A stretch of DNA of 64,000 nucleotides, taken from assembly GCF_001499675.1 (NCBI RefSeq), contig NZ_LN609302.1, positions 1,153,896-1,217,895 on the forward strand, written 5' to 3'. Origin of the DNA: Acetobacter ghanensis (GTDB taxonomy: Bacteria > Pseudomonadota > Alphaproteobacteria > Acetobacterales > Acetobacteraceae). Both the position numbers and the translations under genes were made by a program. Positions 1 through 9,669 of the stretch are shown here, one piece after another. Position 1 is the first letter of the stretch, and the number at the start of each line of letters is the position of its first letter. Below the pieces are notes generated by a model. The model ran no database searches. It saw only the letters and a list, made by a program, of their open reading frames with translations, and had not been told where the DNA came from.

Positions 1-606
1 CACCAGTCCTTCCGCAACGCGGGCGAACTTTACGGCCGAGCCGATATTGCCCAGATGCGCAATTTTTTTGCCATTCAGATATTCGGCTAGACGGGTGTCA
101 TCTGCATGGTGGCGGGAGGCCAGAACGGTCAATCCTTCAGCCGGTGCCTTGCGGACGTGAATAGCCTGCTCCCCGCTCTTGTCCCGCCTGTGTGCCCCTA
201 GCCCAACGCCACCGGTGTAGAGCTGATGGTAAGCGGGCAGAGCCATGGCGCCCAGCACGGCATGGCCATTGCGGACAAGGCCGACATTGACGGTAAAATC
301 GTCCCGCCCTGCGGCAAATTCCCGCGTGCCGTCCAAGGGGTCCACCAACCAGTAGGCGGGCGTGGCATAGGCTTGCAGGCCTGCGGCAACTTCTTCTTCC
401 GCAATAACCGGAATATCAGGTGTTGCGGTGCGTAGCCCCCGCAGGATGTGGGCTTCTGCCGCATGGTCCGCCTCCGTTACGGGGGAGGAGTCGGTCTTGG
501 TCACGGTCTCAAAACCACGCGCGCGGATGGTGCGGATGATTTCGGCGGCTTCATCGGCCAGTCTGGCGGCAAGGGCCAGCAGGTCTGTGTCTGCAAGGAT
601 GGTCAT
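1..606 (-). CDS. cysQ: 3'(2'),5'-bisphosphate nucleotidase CysQ, cut by the window edge
   Basis: Inositol-monophosphatase-fold enzyme that hydrolyses 3'-phosphoadenosine 5'-phosphate formed during sulfate assimilation. The first 202 codons are visible; the C-terminus lies beyond the left edge. Seen: the metal-site residues E70-E71 followed by the family signature DPLDGTREF at about 89-97, which binds the Mg ions and phosphate. The start is the ATG at 604-606, with N-terminus MTILADTDLL. It is divergent from pepA. Assignment to CysQ rather than to a generic inositol monophosphatase rests on the short N-terminus and the wording of the signature; the C-terminal substrate motif cannot be seen. 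Confidence 0.85.
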   Translation of the reverse strand, partial: MTILADTDLLALAARLADEAAEIIRTIRARGFETVTKTDSSPVTEADHAAEAHILRGLRTATPDIPVIAEEEVAAGLQAYATPAYWLVDPLDGTREFAAGRDDFTVNVGLVRNGHAVLGAMALPAYHQLYTGGVGLGAHRRDKSGEQAIHVRKAPAEGLTVLASRHHADDTRLAEYLNGKKIAHLGNIGSAVKFARVAEGLV

Positions 607-766
607 GCCCCTAGCATACGCCAGCTTGAGGCTGCCGTCATGCCCTGTGGTGTGTCCTTGTTGTTTATCATGCAATCCGGCGGTGCGGGGCTGCGTGGCT
701 ATTGCCAAGACAGGGAGGGAGACTTAGGCAGAAAAGATGTGGTTTTCAGGGAGATCGGTCAGAACC

Positions 767-2239
767 ATGCTACAGATTTCTTTTTCTACTCAGGTACAGC
801 CTACCGGTGGCGCTCTGGCTATTCTGGTGCCCGAAGGTGACGCGCAGTCTGCATTTTTTCAGACTATGGACAAAGCAACGCATGGCGCATTGAGCCGTGG
901 CGCCAAGGCTGACGGGTTTACTGGCAAGGACGGCACAAGCTGTGTTGTGCTGGCTCCGTCCGACAGTTTTGAGCGCATTGTGCTGGTGGGTGTTGGCAAA
1001 CCGGGCGATTTGGACGCATGGGGGGCTGAAAAAGCAGGCGGTCTGGCGGCATCCCTTCTGGGGCGTGCGCCCAAAGCGGCGTTGGCCATGGGTGACCTGT
1101 CTGGCGAACTGGCGGCACATGCTGCGTTGGGTGCTGTGCTGGGCGCTTACCATTTTGGCCTGTACCAGACCAAAGGTGAGGACGATAAAAAACACGTTCT
1201 GGCTGAGCTCTCCGTACTGGGTGACCATTCCGCTGTATCCGAAGAGCTGTGGCCATCCCTGCAGGCCGTGGCACGGGGTGTTCTGCTGACGCGTGACCTT
1301 GTGAGCGAACCCGCCAATGTGCTGACACCAGCAGAATTTGCCGAGCGGGCCACAACCCTGCGCGCGTATGGGCTGGAAGTTGAGGTTCTGGACCGTGCAG
1401 CCATGGCCAAACTTGGCTTTGGTGCTCTGCTGGGGGTGGCTCAGGGGAGTGCCAACGAACCCCGCACGGTTGTCATGCGCTGGAACGGCGGCAAGGAAGG
1501 GGATGCCCCGCTAGCCTTTATTGGTAAGGGCGTCACCTTTGACTCGGGTGGTATTTCCATCAAACCGGCCGCTGGCATGGAAGACATGAAGTGGGACATG
1601 GCCGGGGCAGCAACCGTGACCGGGCTTATGGCCTCATTGGCGCTGCGTAAGGCGGAGATCAACGCTGTTGGTCTGGTCGGGCTGGTGGAAAACATGGTGT
1701 CCGGCACAGCCCAGCGTCCGGGGGACGTGGTGCGTAGTGCCTCCGGTCAGACGATTGAGGTGCTGAACACGGATGCAGAAGGCCGTCTGGTTCTGGCCGA
1801 TGTGCTCTGGTATGCGCGGGATCGTTTTGCCCCCCGTCTGATGGTGGATCTGGCAACGCTAACAGGCGCCATTATCGTGGGCCTTGGCCACGAATATGCG
1901 GGGCTGTTCTCCAACGATGACGCTCTGGCTGTTGGTCTGTCCGATGCTGGCGCCTTTACGGGGGAAAAGCTGTGGCGGATGCCCATGGCCAAGGAATATG
2001 ACGCGCTTCTGAAGTCCGATATTGCGGATATGAAGAACATCAGCGGTGGCCGGGCTGGTGGCTCCATTACTGCTGCGCAGTTCCTCAAGCGCTTTGTGGG
2101 AGAAACCCCGTGGGCGCATCTGGATATTGCGGGTGTGGCATGGGCCAGCAAGGCCAAAAACGGTCAGCCTAAAGGTGCAACCGGCTTTGGCGTGCGTTTG
2201 CTCGACCGGTTTGTACGCAATGGGTTTGAACAGGACTAA
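767..2239 (+). CDS. pepA: leucyl aminopeptidase (M17 family)
   Basis: Cytosolic zinc/manganese aminopeptidase that removes N-terminal residues from peptides; some homologues also bind DNA. With the start at 767 it has 490 residues, the usual family length. Seen: the metal/catalytic segment KGVTFDSGG from about residue 254 and the M17 signature NTDAEGRL at about 334, which carries the metal-binding Asp and Glu. An in-frame ATG at 737 would add ten residues. I prefer 767 because the protein then begins MLQISFST like other family members, and a purine-rich AGGGAG lies 13 bases upstream, although that spacing is long. A strong intrinsic terminator follows the stop, and holC converges from the other side. 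Confidence 0.93.
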   Translation: MLQISFSTQVQPTGGALAILVPEGDAQSAFFQTMDKATHGALSRGAKADGFTGKDGTSCVVLAPSDSFERIVLVGVGKPGDLDAWGAEKAGGLAASLLGRAPKAALAMGDLSGELAAHAALGAVLGAYHFGLYQTKGEDDKKHVLAELSVLGDHSAVSEELWPSLQAVARGVLLTRDLVSEPANVLTPAEFAERATTLRAYGLEVEVLDRAAMAKLGFGALLGVAQGSANEPRTVVMRWNGGKEGDAPLAFIGKGVTFDSGGISIKPAAGMEDMKWDMAGAATVTGLMASLALRKAEINAVGLVGLVENMVSGTAQRPGDVVRSASGQTIEVLNTDAEGRLVLADVLWYARDRFAPRLMVDLATLTGAIIVGLGHEYAGLFSNDDALAVGLSDAGAFTGEKLWRMPMAKEYDALLKSDIADMKNISGGRAGGSITAAQFLKRFVGETPWAHLDIAGVAWASKAKNGQPKGATGFGVRLLDRFVRNGFEQD

Positions 2240-2252
2240 TTAGTCCTCCCGC

Positions 2253-2285
2253 CTACCTGCTCGGTTATCCGGGCAGGTAGTTTTT
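2253..2285 (+). terminator. intrinsic terminator after pepA
   Basis: CTACCTGC (2253-2260) pairs with GCAGGTAG (2273-2280). The inner bases TCGG/CCGG extend this to a 12-pair stem (one T-G wobble) with a TTAT loop, followed by five T. The T tract overlaps the holC stop codon from the opposite strand. It is a classic rho-independent terminator for plus-strand transcripts. Confidence 0.85.
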
Positions 2286-2730
2286 ACCGGGCGCGTTTCC
2301 AGCCTTTGGCTTCCTGCCGCCAGTAAGCCAGATCGTGCCCGGCCTTCTGGGCTTGTGCCCAGCGTTGGCGTGCAGCGGATACCGCCGTCTCGTCATGCCC
2401 GTCAAACAGGTCAAATATTCGCTCAAACCGGGCAGGGTCCGCGCAATTTCTGTTTTCTGTTAAAAACAGAAATCGGGCCTCGTTAGGAACATCATCTTCC
2501 ATACTTAGCCAGATGGGTTGCAGGTCGGGGCAGGCTATGCCCGCACTGCCGTGGGGGAGCCAGCTTGGGTTGGCAACCTGCCAGAGCGTTTTATCCAGCT
2601 CATCCAGCATAGGTTTGCCTGCACACCAGACGACCGCCTTCTGTCCGCTTTCCAGCGTGCGGGAGAGCAGCATGGGTAACGCTTCTGTCAGGCTGGTGCG
2701 CGTCAGGTGGTAAAAGCCGATCTGGGTCAT
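2284..2730 (-). CDS. holC: DNA polymerase III subunit chi
   Basis: Clamp-loader-associated subunit that links polymerase III holoenzyme to single-stranded-DNA-binding protein. It has 148 residues, the normal size. Seen: the N-terminus TQIGFYHLT, the segment AVVWCAGKPMLDELDKTLW, and near the C-terminus RFERIFDLFDG followed by a WAQAQKAGHDLAYW helix. These are typical of HolC in alphaproteobacteria. It converges on pepA, an adjacency common in this class of bacteria. The TAA stop lies in the T tract of the pepA terminator. Confidence 0.9.
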   Translation of the reverse strand: MTQIGFYHLTRTSLTEALPMLLSRTLESGQKAVVWCAGKPMLDELDKTLWQVANPSWLPHGSAGIACPDLQPIWLSMEDDVPNEARFLFLTENRNCADPARFERIFDLFDGHDETAVSAARQRWAQAQKAGHDLAYWRQEAKGWKRAR

Positions 2731-2828
2731 ATATCAAGTATAACAGTCTTGCCGTGGAGCGGAAAAGAACATGCGCCAAGCGTGTTCTATGCTGCCAGAC
2801 GGCGTGATGACACAAGGAGAAACCGGCA

Positions 2829-3683
2829 ATGGCCAGAACCATAACGCTGCCAGATGGCACAACTCTGCCCGCACTGGGAGCAGGTACGTGGAATATGGGA
2901 GATTCAGCCGCCCGCCGGGACGAAGAAATTGCAAGCCTGCGCTACGCTGTGGAACATGGCGTGCAGGTGGTGGATACAGCGGAAATGTACGGCAATGGCC
3001 GGTCGGAAAAACTGGTGGGGGATGCCATAGCCCCCATGCGCAAGCAGGTTTTTCTGGTCAGCAAGGTTTTGCCAACCAACGCATCGGCCAAAGGGGTTGC
3101 CCAAAGCTGCCGACGCTCGCTCAAACATCTGGGCACGGGCTGGCTGGATATGTACCTCCTGCACTGGCGCGGCAGCGTTCCACTAGCCGAAACGGTAGAG
3201 GCTTTTCGGCAACTCCAGCGCGAGGGGCTGATCCGGCATTGGGGCGTTTCCAACTTTGATACGGATGACGTGCAAGAACTGGAGCAGTGCACCCAACCGG
3301 GGGAATGCGCTGTTAATCAGGTGCTGTATAGTTTGGAACATCGCGGGGTGGAGTTCGACCTGCTTCAGGCAGATAGACAGCGCCAGATTGTGACCATGGC
3401 CTATTCGCCCATAGGGCAGGGTGGGGCGTTGCTTGCCGACCCGGCACTGGGGCGGGTGGCAGCGCGGCATACAACCTCGCTTGGGGTGGCAACGCCTGCA
3501 CAGGTGGCGCTGGCATGGGTGTTACGCCAGCCCAATATGCTGGCAATTCCCAAGGCCGGTACGGTTGCGCATATGCAGCAGAACCTTGCCGCGCAGGAAC
3601 TGGAACTAGGGCCTCAGGATCTTGCGGAACTGGATGCCGCTTTTGCGCCCCCCAAAAGCAAACAACCACTGGCCATGATCTGA
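2829..3683 (+). CDS. aldo/keto reductase
   Basis: NADPH-dependent oxidoreductase of the aldo/keto reductase superfamily, 284 residues, TIM-barrel fold. The full catalytic tetrad is visible: D49, Y54, K79 and H112, in VVDTAEMYG, LVSKV and YLLHWRG. The C-terminal cofactor region has IPKAGTVAHMQQN, close to the usual IPK motif that recognises the NADP 2'-phosphate. AAGGAG lies ten bases before the ATG. Substrate cannot be told from sequence; in acetic acid bacteria such enzymes often reduce 2,5-diketogluconate, ketones or aldehydes. The stop codon almost touches that of the convergent HtrA-type protease, and no terminator is visible between them. Confidence 0.88.
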   Translation: MARTITLPDGTTLPALGAGTWNMGDSAARRDEEIASLRYAVEHGVQVVDTAEMYGNGRSEKLVGDAIAPMRKQVFLVSKVLPTNASAKGVAQSCRRSLKHLGTGWLDMYLLHWRGSVPLAETVEAFRQLQREGLIRHWGVSNFDTDDVQELEQCTQPGECAVNQVLYSLEHRGVEFDLLQADRQRQIVTMAYSPIGQGGALLADPALGRVAARHTTSLGVATPAQVALAWVLRQPNMLAIPKAGTVAHMQQNLAAQELELGPQDLAELDAAFAPPKSKQPLAMI

Positions 3684-3684
3684 C

Positions 3685-4803
3685 CTAGTGGAACCCACCA
3701 TCCTCAGACACGGGGCGCAGCCCTACGCGTATGGTCAGTGTTTGGGGGTGGTTGTTACGCAAAATGGCCAGTGCTGCATCGCTGCCCGGTTTGGCAACAG
3801 CTATGGCGCGAATCATCGCACGGGCCGTATCCACATGCTCCCCATTAAGCATGGTGATAATGTCCCCCCTGTGCAGTCCTCCACGCGCGGCAGGGCTGTC
3901 GCGGTCCACTTCCGTGACCTTGGCGCCGTTGTGGGTGACAACATCATCCAGCGTGGCGCCCAGCCAGCCCCGGTCTATGTGCCCGGTCTGGCGCAAGGTT
4001 TCCACAATGGGGATGACAATTTCGGACGGAATGGAAAAGCCCAGCCCAACGGACCCGCCAGTGGGGGAGACAATGGCGGTGTTCAGCGCGACAACCTGCC
4101 CGGCAAGGTTGAACGTTGGCCCCCCCGAGTTACCGGGGTTTATAGGGGCGTCCAGTTGCAGGAAATCATCAAACGGGCTGGCGCCAATGTCCCGCCCGCG
4201 GGCGGAAACAATGCCCGCCGTTACGGAAGATCCCAGACCAAACGGGTTCCCCGCCGCCATAATCCAGTCCCCGACCTGCACCTGCCTGCTGTCCCCCCAT
4301 TCCACATAGGGTAGTGCTTCGGGGCTGATGATTTTGATGACGGCAATATCCGTCAGCGGGTCCACGCCCACCAGTGTTGCCGTAAATTCCTTACCGTTGG
4401 TGAGTGAGACGGTAATGGTGTCCGCATCCTCCACCACGTGCCCGTTGGTGACAATAAAACCACTGGGATCAACCACAAAGCCGGACCCCGCTTCCAGCAG
4501 TTCATCACCATGATGGCGCATGCGCTCGCGGTAACGCCGCTCTAGCGGAGTCCCTTTGACGGAGGATGGCAGTTTGTGGTGGCTGTTGGCTGCTGAATCA
4601 TCCCGCGTGACGGCAATATTGACCACGGCAGGCACCACTTTGCGCACAAGGGGAGCAAAGCTGACCGGCCCTGTGGTGACAAGCGGCGTGGCCGGAGCAA
4701 ACGATGGCAGCGTACCAGCCCGTGCCGTTCCATCGGTCAGGAGCGGCGCGCAGCACAGGTAAGCCAGTGCCATGGAAGGCAGGCTGTGCAGCAGTCTGTT
4801 CAT
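3685..4803 (-). CDS. DegP/HtrA-family periplasmic serine protease with one PDZ domain
   Basis: Envelope quality-control protease, 372 residues. An N-terminal signal peptide or anchor (about residues 1-29, ending in TARAG) is followed by a trypsin-like domain with the complete triad H122 (TNGHVVED), D152 (LTDIAVIKI) and S226 (NPGNSGGP). A single PDZ domain occupies about residues 270-360. DegP and DegQ usually carry two PDZ domains, so the architecture is DegS-like, but a soluble periplasmic protease is equally possible. The ATG at 4803 gives a sensible signal sequence; I see no strong ribosome binding site in front of it. Its regulation is not evident. Confidence 0.9.
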   Translation of the reverse strand: MNRLLHSLPSMALAYLCCAPLLTDGTARAGTLPSFAPATPLVTTGPVSFAPLVRKVVPAVVNIAVTRDDSAANSHHKLPSSVKGTPLERRYRERMRHHGDELLEAGSGFVVDPSGFIVTNGHVVEDADTITVSLTNGKEFTATLVGVDPLTDIAVIKIISPEALPYVEWGDSRQVQVGDWIMAAGNPFGLGSSVTAGIVSARGRDIGASPFDDFLQLDAPINPGNSGGPTFNLAGQVVALNTAIVSPTGGSVGLGFSIPSEIVIPIVETLRQTGHIDRGWLGATLDDVVTHNGAKVTEVDRDSPAARGGLHRGDIITMLNGEHVDTARAMIRAIAVAKPGSDAALAILRNNHPQTLTIRVGLRPVSEDGGFH

Positions 4804-4945
4804 AAAAGCGGTGCCAAGGAGCCAAGCATATGAACTTTAGGCCATGTTTGGCAGGCTTGTGCAACCATGCTGGGCGGCAGAGGGAGGATATGCGCGTTTT
4901 TTAACACTTTTTGGCTCAGGCAAAGGAAGGGCGGCGTAAGGCCAT

Positions 4946-7528
4946 TCAGGTTGGGCGTTGTCGTGGTCGGGCTGGTGCAAGGGCTGGGTTTTCTGGCCAG
5001 TCATGGCGTGGGTAGCGGCCCCGCATGTCTCGTCGCATATCGGCCCATCCGCCTTGCCAGAATCCGCCAAGGTCCGCCGTTATCGCCTGTGGTCGTCCAG
5101 CGGGGGAAAGCAGGGCCAGACGGAGCGGCACCCGTCCGCCAGCCAAAAGGGGTGTTTGGTCTGTTCCATAAAAAACCTGCGCACGGGCGGAGGCTACGGG
5201 GACAGGCTGCGTATAATCCACTTCTGCCCGGCCACCGGGGAAGGGAAGGTGGGTTGGCAGTTCCCGCTCTAGCCATTGGTATTGGCTGTAAGTCAGCAGG
5301 TTGCGGAGGAGGGAATGAATGTCCAGCGTCTTTATGGCGGCAACGGATGTACAGTCAGCCATGTAAGGCGCCAGCCAGATCTCCACAGTGCTTGCTAGTG
5401 CGGGGGAGGCAAAATCTGGCCAGGTTTCCGTCTCATCTTTCGGGTCGGCTGCAGGTTCGGTGGGGGCATGTATGCTGCGAGCCAACGCAACGCGGGCCTG
5501 CAACTGCCGGACTGCGTCTGTCCAGTTCAGGGCCGTTTCCAAATTGTCCCGCGCATGGAGCAGGAGCAGAGTGGCGGCTTCTTCCGGTTTGACCTTTTCT
5601 GTCCGGTCCTTGAGCACAAGGCAGCCAATGCGTGTGCGCCTGCGTGCCAGAATATTGCCCGATACAGGGTCGAGCATTGTTTCCACCTGTTCATGCGTGC
5701 GTTCCAGCAACGCAGGGGGGAGGGCATTCGGGTCCAGCGGTGCGGCCAGCCGAATTTCCGCCGCTGTGCGCAGGTGTAACCCGGCAATGGCCAGCAGGCG
5801 GTGCTGGCTTAGGCCATCGTCACGCTTCAGGCGTGCATTGCTGCCATTGGCCAGCCGGTAGCTGCCGGGTTCTCCCCGGCATAGGGCAATGCGGTCCGGG
5901 AACCCGGCGGCAAGCAAGGCTGCCGGGTCGCCTTGTGCGGGCAGATTATGGGGGATGCTTAGCCGGGAGCGGAAGCGTTTTGCGGCCAGCCGGATGCGGC
6001 TTAATGCGCCCCGGTCTGCATCTGGGTGGTTGTCACCCGCAATCAGGTCCAGCCTCAGGCTAATATCCGCAGGTGGTATTGCGGGTGGCCTGCCTTGGGC
6101 GGTCTGGCGTGGGCGTAGCGGGTCTCGTTCTTCCAGCAGGGCGGCCAAATCTGCTGCCATGGCGGCTTCTTCTGCCGTGCGTGCGGCCAGCAGCATGGCT
6201 GCCAGCCTTGGGTGCGTACCCAGTTGGGCCATGCGGCTACCCAGTTGGGTAATGTGCCCGTCCTCATCCAGTGCGCCAAGTTGGTGCAGCAGGTCTCGTG
6301 CTGCGGCAACGGCACTGCCGGGGGGCTGGTCGGGGAGGGGTAGGGTGTCGGTTGTGCCTACTGTTTCAGCCCACAAGGCGGTTGCCAGAACGTAGTCCGA
6401 CAGGTCAGCTTCCAGAATTTCGGGCCGGTCGTGCTGGGGCATGGCGCGCTGAGTGTGTGCGCTCCATAGGCAATAGGCTGTTCCTGGCGCCTCTCGGCCC
6501 GCGCGTCCGGCACGTTGGCGGGCGGCCGCCTTGGAAATACGGAGTGTTTCCAACCGCGAAAGTCCGGCCCCCGCATCAAACCGTGGTGCGCGGCGGTACC
6601 CGCAATCCACAACAACGCGCACACCGGGCACTGTTAGCGATGTTTCCGCAATGGAGGTGGCCAGAATAACGCGCCGTTCCCCGGTGTTGGCAGGTTGGAG
6701 CACACGGGCCTGTTCTGCCGGATGCAGTTCCCCATGGAGTGGCAGAACGGTAGCCTTTACCCCATCCAGCAACTGGGCTGTACGCCGGATTTCCCCCGTG
6801 CCGGGTAAAAAAGCCAGAATATCGCCCTCTGTTTCTGCCAGAGCCTGCCGAATACCCGCAGCGGTGGCTGGGGCAATGTCGCGCAAGGTGGGAATGTCCT
6901 TTTTGGAATGGTGGACTTCCAGCGGGAACATGCGGCCTTCGCTGGTCAGAACCGGGGCCTGCATCAGGTTTGCCAGCCGTTCCGTTTCCGCCGTGGCGGA
7001 CATGGCGACAAGGCGCAGGTCGGGCCTGAGGGTGCGTTGCAGGTCAAGGCAGAAGGCCAGCGCCAGATCCGCTTCCAGCGAGCGTTCGTGCACTTCGTCC
7101 AGAATAACGCAGGCCACATCCTCCAGCATGGGGTCTCCCAGCAGGCGGCGCAGGAACAGTCCTTCCGTCAGCACTTCAATGCGCGTGCGGGCCGATACGG
7201 CGCTGTCTATGCGGGTGCGATACCCAACAAAACCCCCTGCTTCCTCCCCCATAAGGGAGGCAATGCGTTGGGCGGCAGCGCGTGCTGCCAGCCTGCGGGG
7301 TTCAAGCATAATAACCCGCCCGCTTTCGCCACGCCATGCGCAGGCCGCGAGCACCGGAGGAATAGAGGTGGTTTTGCCCGCACCCGGAGGGGCCACCACA
7401 ATAGCGCTGGCAGCGCGTTCGGGTGTTGGCTCCACTGCCAGAACCCTACGGAGTTCTGGCAGAATATCCTTGACCGGCAGGCCATCTGCAATCTGGTCCG
7501 GGTCGGAAAAAAAGGGCTGGGCTATCAT
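4946..7528 (-). CDS. hrpB: ATP-dependent RNA helicase HrpB
   Basis: DEAH-box RNA helicase, 860 residues from the chosen ATG at 7528 (an upstream ATG at 7600 would add 24 residues lacking family similarity). Seen: Walker A APPGAGKTTSIPP, the DEVH box in LDEVHERSLEADLA, motif III SATAE, then ATSIAETSLTVPGV and QRAGRAGRE of the second RecA lobe. A helicase-associated domain and the HrpB-specific C-terminal region ending near residue 840 follow. The role of HrpB is poorly defined in most bacteria; mRNA processing has been shown in a few. The gene stands alone, with a 142-base gap before the protease gene downstream. Confidence 0.93.
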   Translation of the reverse strand: MIAQPFFSDPDQIADGLPVKDILPELRRVLAVEPTPERAASAIVVAPPGAGKTTSIPPVLAACAWRGESGRVIMLEPRRLAARAAAQRIASLMGEEAGGFVGYRTRIDSAVSARTRIEVLTEGLFLRRLLGDPMLEDVACVILDEVHERSLEADLALAFCLDLQRTLRPDLRLVAMSATAETERLANLMQAPVLTSEGRMFPLEVHHSKKDIPTLRDIAPATAAGIRQALAETEGDILAFLPGTGEIRRTAQLLDGVKATVLPLHGELHPAEQARVLQPANTGERRVILATSIAETSLTVPGVRVVVDCGYRRAPRFDAGAGLSRLETLRISKAAARQRAGRAGREAPGTAYCLWSAHTQRAMPQHDRPEILEADLSDYVLATALWAETVGTTDTLPLPDQPPGSAVAAARDLLHQLGALDEDGHITQLGSRMAQLGTHPRLAAMLLAARTAEEAAMAADLAALLEERDPLRPRQTAQGRPPAIPPADISLRLDLIAGDNHPDADRGALSRIRLAAKRFRSRLSIPHNLPAQGDPAALLAAGFPDRIALCRGEPGSYRLANGSNARLKRDDGLSQHRLLAIAGLHLRTAAEIRLAAPLDPNALPPALLERTHEQVETMLDPVSGNILARRRTRIGCLVLKDRTEKVKPEEAATLLLLHARDNLETALNWTDAVRQLQARVALARSIHAPTEPAADPKDETETWPDFASPALASTVEIWLAPYMADCTSVAAIKTLDIHSLLRNLLTYSQYQWLERELPTHLPFPGGRAEVDYTQPVPVASARAQVFYGTDQTPLLAGGRVPLRLALLSPAGRPQAITADLGGFWQGGWADMRRDMRGRYPRHDWPENPALAPARPRQRPT

Positions 7529-7631
7529 GCCGCTACTTATGGCGGTCCCACGCTCTGGCTGCAATGTCTGCCCACCGTCCCCATGCTCTGGTGCAGGCAT
7601 GGGGGAGATTTAGATGCGGGGCCTGGTGCCG

Positions 7632-8537
7632 TTACTGTGCTTTTGTTGTGGTGGGTAGTTTGAGAAAACCCGGTTTGGGAGAAAGCGTTTTTGGTGTTGT
7701 CTGCGTCGAGGCATCATCCGTGCCAGCCGGGAAAATGGCGTTGGGCTCGCTGTCCTGCGTGGCGGCAGGTGCCGTGCTGGTGCTGGCTGCATCCGCGCTG
7801 CTTGATGCAGGCACTGGTGCCGTTGAGGTGCTAGCGGGGGCGCTGGTGTTGGATGTGTCTACCGCTGCTGGTGTGCCCGTCAGGCTGTTTGTCTCTGCCG
7901 CAGCGCCAGCCACAGGGGGCGTGTCGGTCAGAGACTGGGTTTGAATAGCGTTGTTCATGGGGGTGCCACCCGCATCAACCAGCCATTTGTTCAGAGAGTT
8001 GCGGACCTGATACTCGAATTCGACATTGATGGTCTGCATCATGTCTTTTGTGATTTCGTACAGGTTTGCCGGGCTTTCCACATCCTGCGAAGGATCGGGG
8101 TGCAGGGTTTGCGTTGCCTGTGCGGAGGCAGACGCAACACGTTGACCTTCGGGGTTGAGAATATCCAGATGAATATTCATCTGCCCGTCCAGCGTGCCGC
8201 CCGGCTGATGCAGGATAAATGCCCGGTCAATAACAAAATGGGCCGTGCTGGCGGCCGTGGCATTGCCTGTTGCAATCAGCCGGTCCGCTGCCATCTGCCG
8301 CAATGCGTGGTCGGGGGGAGAGGGAGATTTGTACCCTATGTCGCCCGGCTCGGGGTTGGTAACGGAATTGTCCACAACATCCAGGGTTGCCACGTTGAGG
8401 TGCATCTGACCGAGATAGTCGTAGGTCAGAGGGGTAAACTGCGTTGGCTGCTTCTGCTCCGCGCACCCTGCCAGCACAGCGGGGAGAGCAAGGGTTGCGA
8501 CCAGATGGGAAAGACGCATACGGGGGAACAGCATCAT
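7632..8537 (-). CDS. predicted lipoprotein of unknown function
   Basis: 301-residue exported protein. The signal peptide ends in the lipobox LAGC, placing the lipidated cysteine at residue 25. The folded part (about 26-190) includes a stretch with LVASASAQATQTL-like features and ends with NSLNKWLVDAGG. After that comes a low-complexity tail rich in Ala, Ser, Thr and Pro (about 200-301), probably an unstructured wall-spanning or surface linker. I do not recognise a domain with confidence. Similar lipoproteins occur in acetic acid bacteria, but the function is unknown. It lies between hslO and hrpB on the same strand, with clear gaps on both sides. Confidence 0.75.
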   Translation of the reverse strand: MMLFPRMRLSHLVATLALPAVLAGCAEQKQPTQFTPLTYDYLGQMHLNVATLDVVDNSVTNPEPGDIGYKSPSPPDHALRQMAADRLIATGNATAASTAHFVIDRAFILHQPGGTLDGQMNIHLDILNPEGQRVASASAQATQTLHPDPSQDVESPANLYEITKDMMQTINVEFEYQVRNSLNKWLVDAGGTPMNNAIQTQSLTDTPPVAGAAAETNSLTGTPAAVDTSNTSAPASTSTAPVPASSSADAASTSTAPAATQDSEPNAIFPAGTDDASTQTTPKTLSPKPGFLKLPTTTKAQ

Positions 8538-8664
8538 GGCTCAACCTCTTTGCAGCCGACTGAAATAATCCAACATGGCCCCGGTGCCGGGGCCTTAATG
8601 CACCCCGGTCAATCTGGGCCGGGGTGAGGGTACCGTCAACAGTGTCTGATGGGATAGAGTTCCC

Positions 8665-9633
8665 CTAGCCTGCGGCGGATGCAATGTCCTTGCGTGGAAA
8701 ATGAAAATCCTTGTTGCAGAACTCACACGTCATGACGATCGTGTTGTTGTCCACGCACATATGGTCCAGATCATCTTCGGGAAAACGCTTGAGCACGTCC
8801 ACCAGTCTGGCGCGGGAGCAACGGCAGCCAAAGGCCAATGCCCGAGCGTGGCTGACATGCAGGTCTTCCTCGTGGAACAGCCTGTGCAGGAGCTGCGGGG
8901 CGGGCAGGGCATCGTCCAGAAGTTCACCCACGGTGAGCGTGGTTGCCAGAATTGTGGCTGTCTCCCAGCTACTATCACCCTGCGTAGTAGTGTCCTGCAC
9001 CGGCGTATCGGTGTCCGCCGTGCCGCCTTGCCCGGCAATGCGTTCCAATACCAGCGCACCCGACCGCCACCCTGCATCGGTCATTTTACAGGCAAGCATA
9101 ATCCAGCAGGCGTGTTGTTCACTTGTGGCAAAGTAATGCGTGGCCATTGCCGCCAGATCATTCCCGGCAATTTCCACAATGCCCTGATGGCGTTCCATGT
9201 CCGGCCCCTGATCCACGGTCAGGGCCATATAGCCGTTACCCACCAGTTCCCTGTCCGTGGGGGAAGGGTTGCTGGCCAGCAGGGCTTCCAGCGCGGGTTC
9301 ATCCGTGCGGGCATAAAAGCGCAGGGCGCCATCATGCGTGCAGTCTGCCACCAGCATGGAAACCGGGCCATCGCCCTTGATCTGGAGAGAGAATGACCCC
9401 TGAAATTTGAGGGCGGAAGCCAGCGCGGCAACAAGAGCCAGCGCCTTGCCCGCAAGGGCCGTAACCTGTGCTGGGTTGTCGTGGCGGGTCAGCATGGCGT
9501 CTGCCAGCACACCAAGGCGGATCAATCGCCCACGGACCGGACGGCCAGCCAGATAGAAGGGCGTTACACCGCCCGGAACCACCAGACCGGGCACATCGGG
9601 GCGGTCACGGTCGAGAAAAGCCGGTTTTTCCAT
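8665..9633 (-). CDS. hslO: redox-regulated chaperone Hsp33
   Basis: Holdase chaperone activated by oxidation, 322 residues. Seen: the N-terminal substrate-binding domain and, near the C-terminus, the four redox-switch cysteines arranged CxC (FGCRCSRARL) and CxxC (TCEFCNKDF), which bind zinc in the reduced state. The start ATG at 9633 has AGGATAG upstream. It is the last gene of the argD-argF-small ORF-hslO run, 36 bases after the small ORF. An arg-hslO neighbourhood is common in alphaproteobacteria. For an organism living in ethanol and acetic acid, an oxidation-triggered chaperone is plausible, but that is inference. Confidence 0.93.
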   Translation of the reverse strand: MEKPAFLDRDRPDVPGLVVPGGVTPFYLAGRPVRGRLIRLGVLADAMLTRHDNPAQVTALAGKALALVAALASALKFQGSFSLQIKGDGPVSMLVADCTHDGALRFYARTDEPALEALLASNPSPTDRELVGNGYMALTVDQGPDMERHQGIVEIAGNDLAAMATHYFATSEQHACWIMLACKMTDAGWRSGALVLERIAGQGGTADTDTPVQDTTTQGDSSWETATILATTLTVGELLDDALPAPQLLHRLFHEEDLHVSHARALAFGCRCSRARLVDVLKRFPEDDLDHMCVDNNTIVMTCEFCNKDFHFPRKDIASAAG

Positions 9634-9669
9634 AAAAATGTTCTATCCTGCCAAAAACAAAAATCAGCG